A stretch of DNA of 64,000 nucleotides from Silene conica (lineage: Eukaryota > Streptophyta > Magnoliopsida > Caryophyllales > Caryophyllaceae). Numbering within the stretch: the first letter of the stretch is position 1; each line of letters begins with the position of its first letter. The stretch is taken from positions 71,560,815 through 71,624,814 of the forward strand of contig CM055314.2 of NCBI GenBank assembly GCA_029255685.2. The letters are read 5' to 3'. The notes under the pieces are model-generated. The model searched no databases and was not told where the DNA came from. It worked only from the letters and a program-made list of their open reading frames with translations. The position numbers and the translations under genes are program-made. Of this stretch, positions 11,931 to 23,699 are shown one piece after another.

Positions 11931-12530
11931 TTTAGTAACCTAGGAAAAATTGTCGAACGTGGAGATTTATTAGTTTAGTTAACGTGTTCATGTAATTTGA
12001 TAACGGTTCTCTTTTTTTATAAAAGGAGATTTGGTTGTTGATTCAAAAGGTGTTCGTCACCAATTTCTGGTTACTTTCTGGTTGCAGGTGTACTGATATT
12101 ATTTCGTATTGGATTTGGCAAAAACGAAATAATGATTTTCATGAAAAATGCTCAGGAATTTTGGCGACTGAAATGAAGTAATGGCGACTGAAATCAGTCG
12201 CCAAAACAGAGCACAAGAAACCAAAGCCCCTGGAAAGTCAGGAGCATTGGCGACTGAACAGGGGGAATTGGCGACTGAAGTCTGTCGCCAATTTGGCGAC
12301 TGCTTCATTTCTGTCGCCAATTTGGCGACTGCCCTGTCTGTCGCCAAATTGTGTCTTTGGCGACTACCCTGTCTGTCGCCAAATTTGGCGACGGATTTCA
12401 GTCGCCCGAATTTTTTTGGCGACAAAAGTCAGCGACAACTGTTTGGCGACTGTTGTCCGTCGCCAATAGGTGTTTTGCGACAGATTTCAGTCGCCAATAT
12501 TTGTCGCCCGATTGTGTTTTCGTTGTAGTG
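11931..12530. repeat. CACTA 3' untranslated region and right subterminal array
   Basis: After the stop come about 220 bp of plain 3' sequence. From 12161 to 12513 there is a dense array of GGCGACTGA and CTGTCGCCAA motifs in both orientations. The array then runs into the terminal TTGTAGTG. Open frames here are by-products of the repeat. Confidence 0.85.
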
Positions 12531-12533
12531 TAT

Positions 12534-12743
12534 ACTATATAAGTATTTGAATATATGGTTCAACAAAATGTTATGTATTACGCATAACATAACTACAACC
12601 CCGACCCGAGTCGTAATTATTACCTCGAGTATATAATCCCGATAGGATACATAATATACTACAACACTTTTAATTAGTGTCCCTTATCCATTATATACAT
12701 GAACTCGATATACGATTATATGAGCGTACCCTCCGTACTCTCC
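12534..12743 (-). other. AT-rich LTR-like remnant, middle segment
   Basis: Lies between the CACTA duplication and the Copia duplication (TCTCC at 12739-12743). No gene is visible. See the segment at 6421. Confidence 0.3.
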
Positions 12744-13969
12744 TGTTGGGAAATGTGTCCTCAACTATTGTGCGATCACGACAGTGATAAAAATCATTGT
12801 CACAAATCTTATGAAATGAATATGCAAGGGACGATCCAATATTGATTTAGTCAACTGACCAACATTAATCGGTAATGATTGGCTGATTAGAGTTTAACAT
12901 TACTGTCGTATGACAGTGGTAGGCAGTTGATCCCTTTAGGTCACACCTATAGGACAGACCCCTTAAATAATATATATTGATTAATTGTATAGGATACAGA
13001 TTGATCGATATTCTTAAAACCGTATATCGAGAATTCAGAGGTTGAATCTTAAAGTAAGATTTATATTTGAAATTGAAATGTGTCAATTGTCAAATATTAA
13101 TCGATATTTATGAAATGTCGAAATTAGTATAATGAATGGTTCATGGTTATAACAAACGTTGTTGATATATCGTATTGACGATTATTACGATAACCATATG
13201 TTGGGATAGTAATTTCGAATTACTTAAGGATTTGTTAAATGTGATTTAATTAATTTAGAAATATTATTTATGTGATAAATTTATATTTTAAATTAATACA
13301 ATTATCATGTCACATAAGATGTTACATAATTGTACAAATTATAAATCGAAAAATGAAAGTGCATTTTACGAATATAGGTGCCGGTTTTATTGATGATGTT
13401 TTATGGTTTTAAAATGTAAATTTAATACCTAAAAACATAATGATCAATAGCCCTAATGCCTATGGTTATGGGTAAGACCAAATTGGCTCTTACTCTACCC
13501 TAGGCCTTGTGTTACACGGCACACCCCACCCCATGCATCCTATTCTATTTATATGAGATGCTTCATATATTCCATGGCTAATCCTCTCAAGTTAGTAATT
13601 TTCTAGTGTTAGAAAATATAACAACCTCTAAATATTATCTTTATAATATTCTCTAAAATACTAATAGAAGTATTAGTACACGGTTTTAATACTACCGATT
13701 CCGTCACCTAGCTCGTGTTCGTACTTCGGTTTTTAAGGGTAGGTCTTGGGTGCAACGTAAAGGAGGCAAGCTATTTTGGTTGCTCCGTGGAGGATCGTCC
13801 TAGCACTTACTTGGACCGGTTGTAAGAACTCGTTTCTTTAACTTTTCCACATCTCTTTTGCATGCATAAGATTTAGATCGATTAAACAAAATTAATATGA
13901 GATTAATTAGTTATATTAGTAAGACTAAATGTTTCGAAATTGTCAGTAAGACTACCCGAGTTCCCTTCA
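12744..13969 (+). repeat. 5' LTR of the gag-only Copia element
   Basis: Begins TGTTGGGAAATG and ends GAGTTCCCTTCA, followed after two bases by the primer-binding site. It contains a block (12931-12955) shared with the LTRs of the two other Copia elements further right. Confidence 0.95.
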
Positions 13970-13971
13970 AG

Positions 13972-13983
13972 TGGTATCAGAGC
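13972..13983 (+). other. Primer-binding site (initiator Met tRNA)
   Basis: TGGTATCAGAGC lies two bases after the 5' LTR. It is the standard Copia primer site, complementary to the 3' end of plant initiator methionine tRNA. Confidence 0.95.
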
Positions 13984-16448
13984 ATTAGGTTGCTTGCATG
14001 CAACTCGTTTTTTACGTTTTTGCGAGAAATATGATTTTAATTAAAAACGAATATGAGTAGTACATATAGGATATGCACGAAAATGTTATTGCATGTATAC
14101 TTTCTGGTCTTAAAATAGTTTTAAGTCATTTTGATGATTTATGGAATAATATTGTTCATCATTGTAATTAAATTGGTTAATTCATGCTCTAAATCGGTTA
14201 AAAATGTTTTATTATGGGAAAAATAGCTAAATAATGTTTCTGGCCATGAATTTTAAATATGTTCTCACATGCATTTAACATATTATGAATATATAATTTT
14301 CGAAATTATTTAAGGTTTTATGCATGGTTTATGATTTTTAATGGTTAAATAGTCATAAAATGAGTTAAATATGGGATAAATAGTTATATTATGAATTTAA
14401 CTATAAAAATTTTTGTAGATGCCACATGCAATATATAAAATATATGATGAATTTTCCAGAAATTTTTCTTTAATATTGCATGAATATTGATTTTTATCGT
14501 AAAAATCATAATATTAGTGACATATTTTAGCTTAAATAGTTTAATTTCGAATTTGACCATAAAAATTTAATATAGTGTCACATATATTATTTCTAGCATG
14601 CATGTGAATTTTGAGCTATTAATCTCGAATATTGCATGAGAAATGATTTTAATCGGTAAATCGCGTAATATATGACACGAATTATTAAAAATAGTAAAAG
14701 TTACTTAAATGGTCTGAAAAATTCACCCATATTAGTCATATTACATATGATCATCAACATATTTTTATTTAGTGCCAAAAGTTTCAGAAATTGTAAATTT
14801 TAATTTTAAAAGTTAAAGTTGAAATTGAGTGTTTAAGGAGTCATAATCTTACTTTTCAGCTCTAAAACAGTGTGCATCTGATTTTTTCTTGCATTTTTCA
14901 GATACTTTGAGTGTCTAGGAAGATGTAAAAATTATATTAGTATTTTATTACATAATTTTTGAATTAATTTCGATTTTTCCGAAATTTTTGCATGTACACG
15001 GCTTATTTTTCGAAATAAAAGGGCATATTTCGAAAATATTTATTTTTAAGGATCTGAAATTTTAGAAAATTTTCAGTATGTTCAAAATTTTGAATTTTGA
15101 ATTTTCGAAATTTTTATGACTCGTTTGATTATTTTAATGCTATTTCCCGTAAAACCGATTAAAACCGAACAATATTAAAATAAAGTTAAGTCATTTCGAA
15201 ATTTGAGTAAGACTAAATTTTGAATCCTAAAATGTGTTAGGAAACTTAACTGAATCGTGAATGGTGATTCATAGAGTGATTAGTGATTTTAAAATTGTTT
15301 AAATCACGTTATTCCATAAAACCGTGTTATTACGAATAACGATATTTAAAACGTGTTTAAATAGGACGATTTGGCTTAGGTTTTGCATTTTACAATAAGC
15401 ATTGCATATTTAATTATTGTTTATGAATGTCATATTTTATTTACGTAATTTTGGAATTATGTAATTTTCTTAGTATGGCCTTAGATTTTAATCGATATTT
15501 CCCGTAATGTAAGGGTTTATCGATTCGGTTGTAATTTAATGTGATCTCGTATCACTTTATTTTATTGTTTTATTTTATTTTATAATGTATAAAATAGATA
15601 GAAAATTTGTAATTATTTGTAATTCCGGAGATCCTTGAAGACGGTGCCATTTCGGAAAGGAGTTCCGACCAAGACGGAGTTTGCCTTGGGATGCGTGCCG
15701 CGTGTGAAGTTCAAGGGACCAAAGGAGTTGGTTTCCGAATTTGTAATTTAATTCATTTTCTATTTTAGGAAAGGCCATACTAGGGTTTTATTTATGCTCT
15801 TTTAAAGTTTTATGCTTTTATTTATGCTTATCATGTTTGCATGCATAGCCAAATCGTCATTCAAACTCATGCATTTCATCGATTTTATCGACCGTGTCAA
15901 TTAAATTATCGATAATTCACCGACTTAGTTCACTTAAAGGAGATAGATAATAAATTGACAAGATCTCTTACGTTATTTAAAAATCGAGACATAGCCTTAC
16001 CAAAAAGTAAAGGACCCGCGAAGGATCTTCTTCATAAGGGAGTAGGCTCGGCTAAACCGGGGTGCAAACCTTATTACATTGGTGAAGTGGGGTAATATGA
16101 TTACTTATTCTTGAAATTTGGTTGATCTCGACGAAGGTATTCGAGCCACCGTAGTGGTAATAAGTTCGGGCTAAGATAAGAATTAGTGTAATTTTATCGA
16201 CCGAGAGTTCTAAAAGTAGAATCAATTAAGGGGTTAATCTACCGAGTCACATTAATGAGGGATGTATCGGCTAAACCGTGCCCGAGTTAGTGTGTATTTG
16301 GGTCTCGGGGTCATTTACTTAATTGGGTAAGAGATCATTAAGTAGATGCTTAACTTGTTTAAAATTTACAAGTTTATTTATTAAAACGATAATTGTGTTT
16401 TAATTCCTTAATTTTATTTGTAGTTCATATTTCGACTTTCAATCATCA
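13984..16448 (+). other. Long non-coding leader of the gag-only Copia element
   Basis: About 2.5 kb of AT-rich sequence between primer site and gag with many stops in all frames. No domain is recognisable. The length is unusual for a Copia element, whose gag usually starts within a few hundred bases. Confidence 0.6.
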
Positions 16449-17240
16449 ATGGCAAATAACGCTCCACCTCTCCCACAACACGTTTCATGGCTCCAATCTT
16501 TTATGAATCGTTGCAAGCTTAGGAAGCAAGGCACCAATTTCAAAGATTGGGAATCCCAATTACTTATAGCTACGGAAGGTGACAATAAGATTCGTTTCCT
16601 TACAAAAGCTGCTCCTCCTGTTCCTACTGCTCATTCCACGGTTGAGACTCGTGAGGCCTATGAGGCCTATATGAAGGAGTCAAATATTCTTAGGGACATA
16701 CTCATTTTCTCTTTGGAGCCGGATCTCCAAGAAAGGATGATTATGTTTAGCACGGCAAATGAGATTTACACCAAGCTTAAGAATATATTTTCTCAAACTT
16801 CTAGGACTTTGCTTCATGAAGTAATTTCTGCATGGTTTGACCCAAATTCGTATAAGGGTCAATTTACGAGTTCTCATGTGATTAAGTCGGTTGTTCCATC
16901 TGAAATCTTGCAAATTCAAAGGGTGCAAGCTCCTGACTATGTCATAATAGATCGAATTCTTCGCTTCCTTGATATGCCTTTACGGGCAGAGAAGGAGTTT
17001 GGACTTATTCGAAGTACCAAGAAGAATACACTTAATCTTGAGAATAGGAGCAATATGAAGCATGAAAGGAGAAATAGTAAAGGAAAAGGTAAAATGGCAT
17101 CCATGATCACATCATCTTCAAAGGCTGTAGATAAGTGCCATTATTGCATGAAGATAGGACATTGGAAACGCAATTGTCCAATGTATTTGGCCGACCTAAA
17201 GCTTGAAAAGTTCACTCTTTTGGTAATAATTCTTGTTTAA
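16449..17240 (+). CDS. gag: Copia gag-like protein with zinc knuckle
   Basis: A 263-residue frame. The N-terminal half resembles Copia gag (WLQSFMNRCKLRKQGTNFKDWE, later LQERMIMFSTANEIYTKL). A basic stretch (KHERRNSKGKGK) precedes one CCHC zinc knuckle, CHYCMKIGHWKRNC, near residues 230-245. The layout parallels gag of the Copia element at 58118-59017: capsid-like region, basic linker, single knuckle. Gag packages element RNA in cytoplasmic particles. I see no pol behind it. Confidence 0.75.
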   Translation: MANNAPPLPQHVSWLQSFMNRCKLRKQGTNFKDWESQLLIATEGDNKIRFLTKAAPPVPTAHSTVETREAYEAYMKESNILRDILIFSLEPDLQERMIMFSTANEIYTKLKNIFSQTSRTLLHEVISAWFDPNSYKGQFTSSHVIKSVVPSEILQIQRVQAPDYVIIDRILRFLDMPLRAEKEFGLIRSTKKNTLNLENRSNMKHERRNSKGKGKMASMITSSSKAVDKCHYCMKIGHWKRNCPMYLADLKLEKFTLLVIILV

Positions 17241-19688
17241 ACTCATGTTATAACATTAACCTTTGTATAATGATACAAGTTGTTAATTTTAACCCTTTTT
17301 AATTGTTTTAAAGGGACTCCTTCCAAGATCTAGGGCAAGGAGAAAGTAAAGGAGAGCTTAAAGCTCATTCCATGGATGGCTAAGGTAGCATCCGAGATTG
17401 AAGACATGAATAGCGTGGCTCTAATTTTCATTTGATGTCTTCTTTCTTTTTGCATTTTAATTTAAGAACTTTGTATTTCTTGTATGACAAGAATCTTGTT
17501 GAAACAATGGTTGTAATAGTGGTGACTTGGTTTTCAACCCAAGTCATCCTTTTGTTCTTAATCAAACATGTTTGGTTGTTTTAAAATGCTCTTATGACAA
17601 ATAACATGAGTAATATGATAGGATCATTATAAAAGTAGTACGACTTACTTAAAAACGAGAATTGCATTCCGTGAAATACTTCAAATTCAAACATAAGAAC
17701 ATTAATTCATTATACGATGATCACTTAAAAATATAAGAGTTCTTATATCTCACTACTCCTAAAAATCTTTATCCAATATATTGTTGACGGGCGAAAATGC
17801 TATCCTTCTTAAATAAAGGTTATTTTAAAAGGATAGAGTGGGAGAATTTCTACGCCCGCAAACCAATGAGATAAATATAGGATCTTAGAGAAGAGTCCTA
17901 TAAGGTGTCCTTAAGAAGAACTCTAAGAGATTGGATAGAAGAAACTACGAGAGGACACAGAAGAAACTACGCGAGGACACAAAAAGGAAATGTTCCATAT
18001 GTTGTCATTAGTTCCCAGAGAGGACAAAGGGAACCGCGAGTGTTAACGGAAGGAAATTGTTTCCATGATGTTAATGTTTCTGTTTTATAAAGATAATAGA
18101 GGAGAAATCATCTCCCGTTCTCGTGGGAAGGAAAATAAAAAAATGAAATGTTCATAGCGAGTTGAGAAAATGTTTGAAGTAAATCAAAATGAAATGTTCA
18201 TAGCGAGTTGAAAAAAAAAATGTTTGAAGTAAATCAAAATGAAATGTTCATTATGAGTTGAGAAGATGTTTGAAGATATTACCTAATCACTATGAAGATA
18301 GTGTGAGTTATTAAACTATGAGATAGTAATATGGAATTCAGTGGGAGAAAAGTTATTAAAGAAACGAAACCTACCATTAGGAGAGAATGGTGATTCTTTA
18401 AAGGTTAAAGAATATAAGGTTTTCAATTCTAGATGAATGTATGTTGAGAACATAAATCATAAGTGAGTTTATTATATGATAATGAAACGTTACCGATCAG
18501 TTAACAAGGTTTGGATTTGAATCCGAGATATGAAAATGTTAATTCATATAACCTTGATCAAAATGCCATAAGTTGAAATAAAACCTTATTTCGATATAAG
18601 TTTCTCGAGGAGAACTAGTAGATCGAATTTAGGTAAACTACAATATAAATTCGAGTACAGTATGACTATGTTCATAAGGATGACATGTCATGAGTTTTAA
18701 GAAAACAGTGGGAGCTTCCTTAAGGTAAGGAGACTCGAGTCGAGTATAAAGGACTTGTAATGTACTTGAATAAGATCATAATTATTCGAGATAATATGAA
18801 TCAAAAGGAAACCGAAATTTGTAGGTTTAAAAGATGTGAAGATAGGGTATATTCACATAATAAACCATTAATACAAATTGATGTATGATCATCAAAGATT
18901 TTTTATGTGGAACAACAATATCGTATTGATTGTTCGCACATAACAATCACTCTTATCGTTTGAGTTATTATTATTATTAATATTAACTCACAATTTATAC
19001 TTTGTGAAATCCAAATGGGTTGTAAGAGACAATTTGAACCCCGTAAAGTAAACTGGATTAACTTAGTATAGCCCATAGTCGCTTGTATGAGGTGACGTCT
19101 CGAAGTGACTAGAATGTGAGGCGATTGATGGCAAGTTCAAATGTCATAGAGTCATATGGGATGACTAGTCGATCACATAGGGAGACTGCAAGAAGCACTT
19201 TGTCGGGCATTTAGTGACCGCTTATAGAGTTCTGGAAATTTTATAATTAGCCTGGTCGTGGCGAGAGCTACTATATTATTCACATAAGTCGATTCTTTGA
19301 CTTGAGACTGTTCACCCAAGGTGATGCAGCCTCAGATTGACTTTGATTTTAGCTCTACGATCAACCGTTAAAGGGGGTCAAATGGGCTTCTTTTGGGTCA
19401 TGATGGACTGTGTTAGCGAAGGGAACAGTAGGATAGGAATTGTCCAACCCCCTTGTCAGGGTTGTCTTAAATCTCAAGGCCACTCGAGGAGAAGTTTAAC
19501 TGGAAATGCGTGGCCACGCTCGGAAGGTATCTATGGTAGATAATTCCGGTCAAAGCAGTTAAATCTCCAGATCGAGAAAAATCGCTCAAGATATGATCAA
19601 ATGCAAGTACGACCTGGAAGACACCTTGCATTGAGTGGGAGATGACGTAATAGGACAAGAGAATTGGTGACGCACACTTGTCGAGTAC
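17241..19688 (+). other. Non-coding 3' interior of the gag-only Copia element
   Basis: No frame longer than about 70 codons and no pol similarity. Its last 600 bp resemble the 3' internal region of related Copia elements in composition. It includes a short tandem repeat at 18141-18276. Confidence 0.6.
18141..18276 (+). repeat. Tandem repeat, about 57 bp, three copies
   Basis: Each copy contains AAATGAAATGTTCAT, then GAGTTGA and ATGTTTGAAG. The third copy has diverged (TTATGAGTTGAGAAG). Confidence 0.8.
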
Positions 19689-19699
19689 AAGTGGGAGAT
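19689..19699 (+). other. Polypurine tract of the gag-only Copia element
   Basis: AAGTGGGAGAT, one base short of the 3' LTR, is the usual Copia plus-strand primer (GTGGGAG core). Confidence 0.85.
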
Positions 19700-20925
19700 T
19701 GTTGGGAAATGTGTCCTCAACAATTGTGCGATCACGACAGTGATAAAAATCATTGTCACAAATCTTATGAAATGAATATGCAAGGGACGATCCAATATTG
19801 ATTTAGTCAACTGACCAACATTAATCGGTAATGATTGGCTGACTAGAGTTTAACATTACTGTCGTATGACGGTGGTAGTCAGTTGATCCCTTTAGGTCAC
19901 ACCTATAGGACAGACCCCTTAAATAATATATATTGATTAATTGTATAGGATACAGATTGATCGATATTCTTAAAACCGTATATCGAGAATTCAGAGGTTG
20001 AATCTTAAAGTAAGATTTATATTTGAAATTGAAATGTGTCAATTGTCAAATATTAATCGATATTTATGAAATGTCGAAATTAGTATAATGAATGGTTCAT
20101 GGTTATAACAAACGTTGTTGATATATCGTATTGACGATTATTACGATAACCATATGTTGGGATAGTAATTTCGAATTACTTAAGGATTTTTTAAATGTGA
20201 TTTAATTAATTTAGAAATATTATTTATGTGATAAATTTATATTTTAAATTAATACAATTATCATGTCACATAAGATGTTACATAATTGTACAAATTATAA
20301 ATCGAAAAATGAAAGTGCATTTTACGAATATAGGTGCCGGTTTTATTGATGATGTTTTATGGTTTTAAAATGTAAATTTAATACCTAAAAACATAATGAT
20401 CAATAGCCCTAATGCCTATGGTTATGGGTAAGACCAAATTGGCTCTTACTCTACCCTAGGCCTTGTGTTACACGGCACACCCCACCCCATGCATCCTATT
20501 CTATTTATATGAGATGCTTCATATATTCCATGGCTAATCCTCTCAAGTTAGTAATTTTCTAGTGTTAGAAAATATAACAACCTCTAAATATTATCTTTAT
20601 AATATTCTCTAAAATACTAATAGAAGTATTAGTACACGGTTTTAATACTACCGATTCCGTCACCTAGCTCGTGTTCGTACTTCGGTTTTTAAGGGTAGGT
20701 CTTGGGTGCAACGTAAAGGAGGCAAGCTATTTTGGTTGCTCCGTGGAGGATCTTCCTAGCACTTACTTGGACCGGTTGTAAGAACTCGTTTCTTTAACTT
20801 TTCCACATCTCTTTTGCATGCATAAGATTTAGATCGATTAAACAAAATTAATATGAGATTAATTAGTTATATTAGTAAGACTAAATGTTTCGAAATTGTC
20901 AGTAAGACTACCCGAGTTCCCTTCA
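19700..20925 (+). repeat. 3' LTR of the gag-only Copia element
   Basis: Same length and ends as the 5' LTR with about six scattered substitutions seen by eye. It is followed by the TCTCC duplication. Confidence 0.95.
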
Positions 20926-20930
20926 TCTCC

Positions 20931-21020
20931 GACTCACATTATATCGATTTCGAGCTCAAACCGATTTTGACACGAAAACCCGAATACGCTTAAATGGCCT
21001 TGTGATCAAAATCACTAACA
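20931..21020 (-). other. LTR-like remnant, last segment, against broken Athila integrase
   Basis: On the minus strand this reads TGTTAGTGATTTTGATCACA from 21020, a TG-start typical of LTRs. The sequence right of 21020 is Athila integrase. I infer that an LTR element inserted into or recombined with the Athila element here. Confidence 0.35.
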
Positions 21021-23342
21021 GTGAAGTGCCAATAGGTGTCTTCAAAGTGGTCCTATATGCCCACAAGGTGTCATCTAGCTTTGTACTCCAATCTTTCCTG
21101 GACTTTGCAACAACTTTTTCAAGAATGGATTTGATTTCACGGTTTGAAACCTCGACTTGGCCACTCGTTTGCGGATGGTAGGCCAAACCCCTTCTATGAG
21201 AAACCCCGTATTTAGCAAGCAATGCATCAAGTTGTTTTTCATCAAAGTGAGTTCCACGATCACTAATCACCGCTCTAGGTACACCAAAGCGTGGGAAAAT
21301 GATCTTCTTGAACAAACTTATGACATGACGGGCATCATTAGTGGGAGTGACAATTGCTTCTACCCATTTGGAGACGTAATCAACGGCTACCAACATATAA
21401 CGATTATCCTTTGATGAAGGAAAAGGGCCTTGGTAGTCGATACCCCACACATCGAAAATTTCAACTTCAAGAATCCCATTTTGAGGCATCTCATGCCTTC
21501 TTGAAATAGAACCGGTTCTTTGGCAAGCATCACATGCCATCACAAAATTCTTAGCATCTTGGAACATAGTAGGCCAATAGAAACCGGATTGCAGAATCTT
21601 AGCAATGGTCTTAGATGGTCCATGGTGACCACCATAAGGAGAAGAATGACAACCTTCTAACACTCCCTTCACATCCCATTGTGGAATACATCTCCGGTAT
21701 AGCCCGTCAGAGCAATGTTTGAACAAATGAGGATCATCCCAAAGATAGAACTTGGCATCATGCATGAACTTTCTTTGTTGATATGAAAGGTTAGGTGGCA
21801 ACTCATGACCAACAAGATAGTTGGCAATATCGGCGTACCATGGTGTATTTTCCTCGACCATCATCAAGGAGTCATCAACAAAAGAATCATCAGTAGGTAT
21901 ATGAATACCTTCATCATCAAACCTCAAATGGGAGAGGTGATCGGCTACAATATTTTCAGCTCCTTTCTTGTCACGAATCTCAAGGTCAAATTCTTGCAAG
22001 AGCAAGATCCACCTAATGAGCCTTAGTTTTGCCTCCTTCTTTGAAAGTAGATGCTTCAAGGCGGCGTGATCGGTATGGACAATGACCTTAGAGCCAACCA
22101 AGTAAGAACGAAACTTGTCTAGAGCATAGACAATAGCAAGAAGTTCCTTCTCGGTAGTGGCATAGTTGACATGAGCTACATCCAAGGTTTTACTTGCATA
22201 GTAAATGGCATGAAGCACCTTATCTTTCCTTTGCCCAAGAACGGCACCCACCGCATAGTCACTAGCATCGCACATTATTTCAAATGGCAAACTCCAATCC
22301 GGTGATTGGATGATTGGTGCTGAAATTAAAGCTTCCTTAATCCTGTTAAAAGACTCAAGACAAGCATTAGTAAAGACAAATGGAGCATCCTTCAAAAGGA
22401 GCTCGGTAAGGGGCTTTGCAATTTTGGAGAAATCTTTTATAAAACGGCGGTAAAATCCCGCGTGTCCTAAAAAACTTCTTACACCTTTGACATTGATTGG
22501 AGGGGGAAGTTGCTCAATCACTTGGACCTTGGCACGGTCCACCTCTATACCTCTTTCCGAAACAAGATGACCGAGTACCACTCTTTCATTTACCATGAAG
22601 TGGCACTTTTCCCTATTCAAAACTAAGTCCACTTCTTCACATCTTTTCAAGACCTTAGTCAAGTTGGCCAAGCAAGAATCAAATATAGTGCCATAGACAC
22701 TAAAATCATCCATCAAAACTTCCATGATGGACTCAATGAAATCTGAGAAAATACTAGTCATGCAACATTGGAAGGTTGCAGGGGCATTACATAGACCAAA
22801 GGGCATCCTACGGTAAGCAAAGTTACCATAAGGGCAAGTGAAAGTGGTCTTCTCTTGGTCATCGTGATGAATGGGTATTTGAAAGAATCCCGAATAACCA
22901 TCTAAGTAGCAAAAGTACTTATGACATTTCAACCTCTCCAACATTTGGTCAATGAACGGTAAGGGATAGTGGTCTTTCTTAGTGGCTAAGTTCAACCTCC
23001 TATAGTCAATACACATGCGCCATCCCGTCACAACGCGAGTACGGATGAGTTCATTTTTGTCATTTTTTACTACCGTGGTCCCTCCTTTCTTTGGGACCAC
23101 TTGGACCGGACTAACCCATTTGGAGTCGGAAATTGAATAGTAATTCCCACATCCAAAAGTTTCATGACCTCTTTTTTGACAACTTTTTGCATGTTGGGGT
23201 TTAAGCGACGTTGACCTTGTACACATGGCTTATGATATTCTTCTAGGTGAATCCTATGCATACAAAAATCTGGGCTTATTCCTCTCAAATCATCAAGTGC
23301 ATAGCCTATAGCCTTCTTATGGGTTCTCAACACATCTAACAA
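21021..23342 (-). CDS. pol: Athila pol: RT, RNase H, integrase (broken)
   Basis: Seen on the minus strand: RT entry ([44 protein letters not shown]), RNase H ([26 protein letters not shown]), the integrase zinc domain ([18 protein letters not shown]) and the integrase core ([35 protein letters not shown]). The end of integrase is missing. The region has a few breaks in total. Confidence 0.9.
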
Positions 23343-23699
23343 CCTAGACCATTAACTCTCATCTAGATGGGTGGTTACAATGACTGGACACATTTCTGAT
23401 TCATCTAGAAAAGTATACTTTAAATTCAGTGAGAGGGGCTTTAATTCGGGTTTTTGTACCTCAACCGTAGTAGAAGTAGCAACCAAACCTATGAAATTAG
23501 AGTCTTCCTCCAAAGCTAGCTCCTCTCCATCGAGCTCCAACTCCAAAGCATTTATCGTCTCATCACTACCAATGTCATCATCACCTGCAAAAGATTCCAA
23601 CAACAAAAGAGCCTCCAATGGATCCTTGCTCAAGGATCGAGGCAATGAGTCTTCCACAATAATATCAATTGCATCTGAAACCTCTATAGAATAGCATGG

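Larger units (their letters stand above)
7836..12530 (+). mobile_element. CACTA (En/Spm) DNA transposon, 4.7 kb, apparently complete
   Basis: Left end CACTACAAGAATAAC, right end reading inward CACTACAACGAAAAC. Both are followed by a GATCGGGCGAC-like or AATCGGGCGAC stretch. The 3-bp target-site duplication is TAT (7833-7835 and 12531-12533). Subterminal arrays of GGCGACTGA-type motifs lie at both ends. One three-exon transposase gene fills the middle. At 4.7 kb it is short for an autonomous CACTA element, yet the gene reads open throughout. Confidence 0.95.
12744..20925 (+). mobile_element. Young non-autonomous Ty1/Copia element carrying gag only
   Basis: Two LTRs of equal length (1,226 bp) flank the element. 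The target-site duplication is TCTCC (12739-12743 and 20926-20930). A primer-binding site matching initiator methionine tRNA follows the 5' LTR and a polypurine tract precedes the 3' LTR. The interior holds one gag-like frame and no recognisable protease, integrase, RT or RNase H. By eye the LTRs differ at about six positions (about 0.5 percent). With commonly used plant rates of 7e-9 to 1.3e-8 per site per year this suggests insertion roughly 0.2-0.4 million years ago. It would need enzymes from a related element. Confidence 0.92.

Noticed and set aside
12099-12542. Several open frames on both strands at the right end of the CACTA element
   Set aside because: Products of the subterminal repeat; the translations are repeats of the motif.
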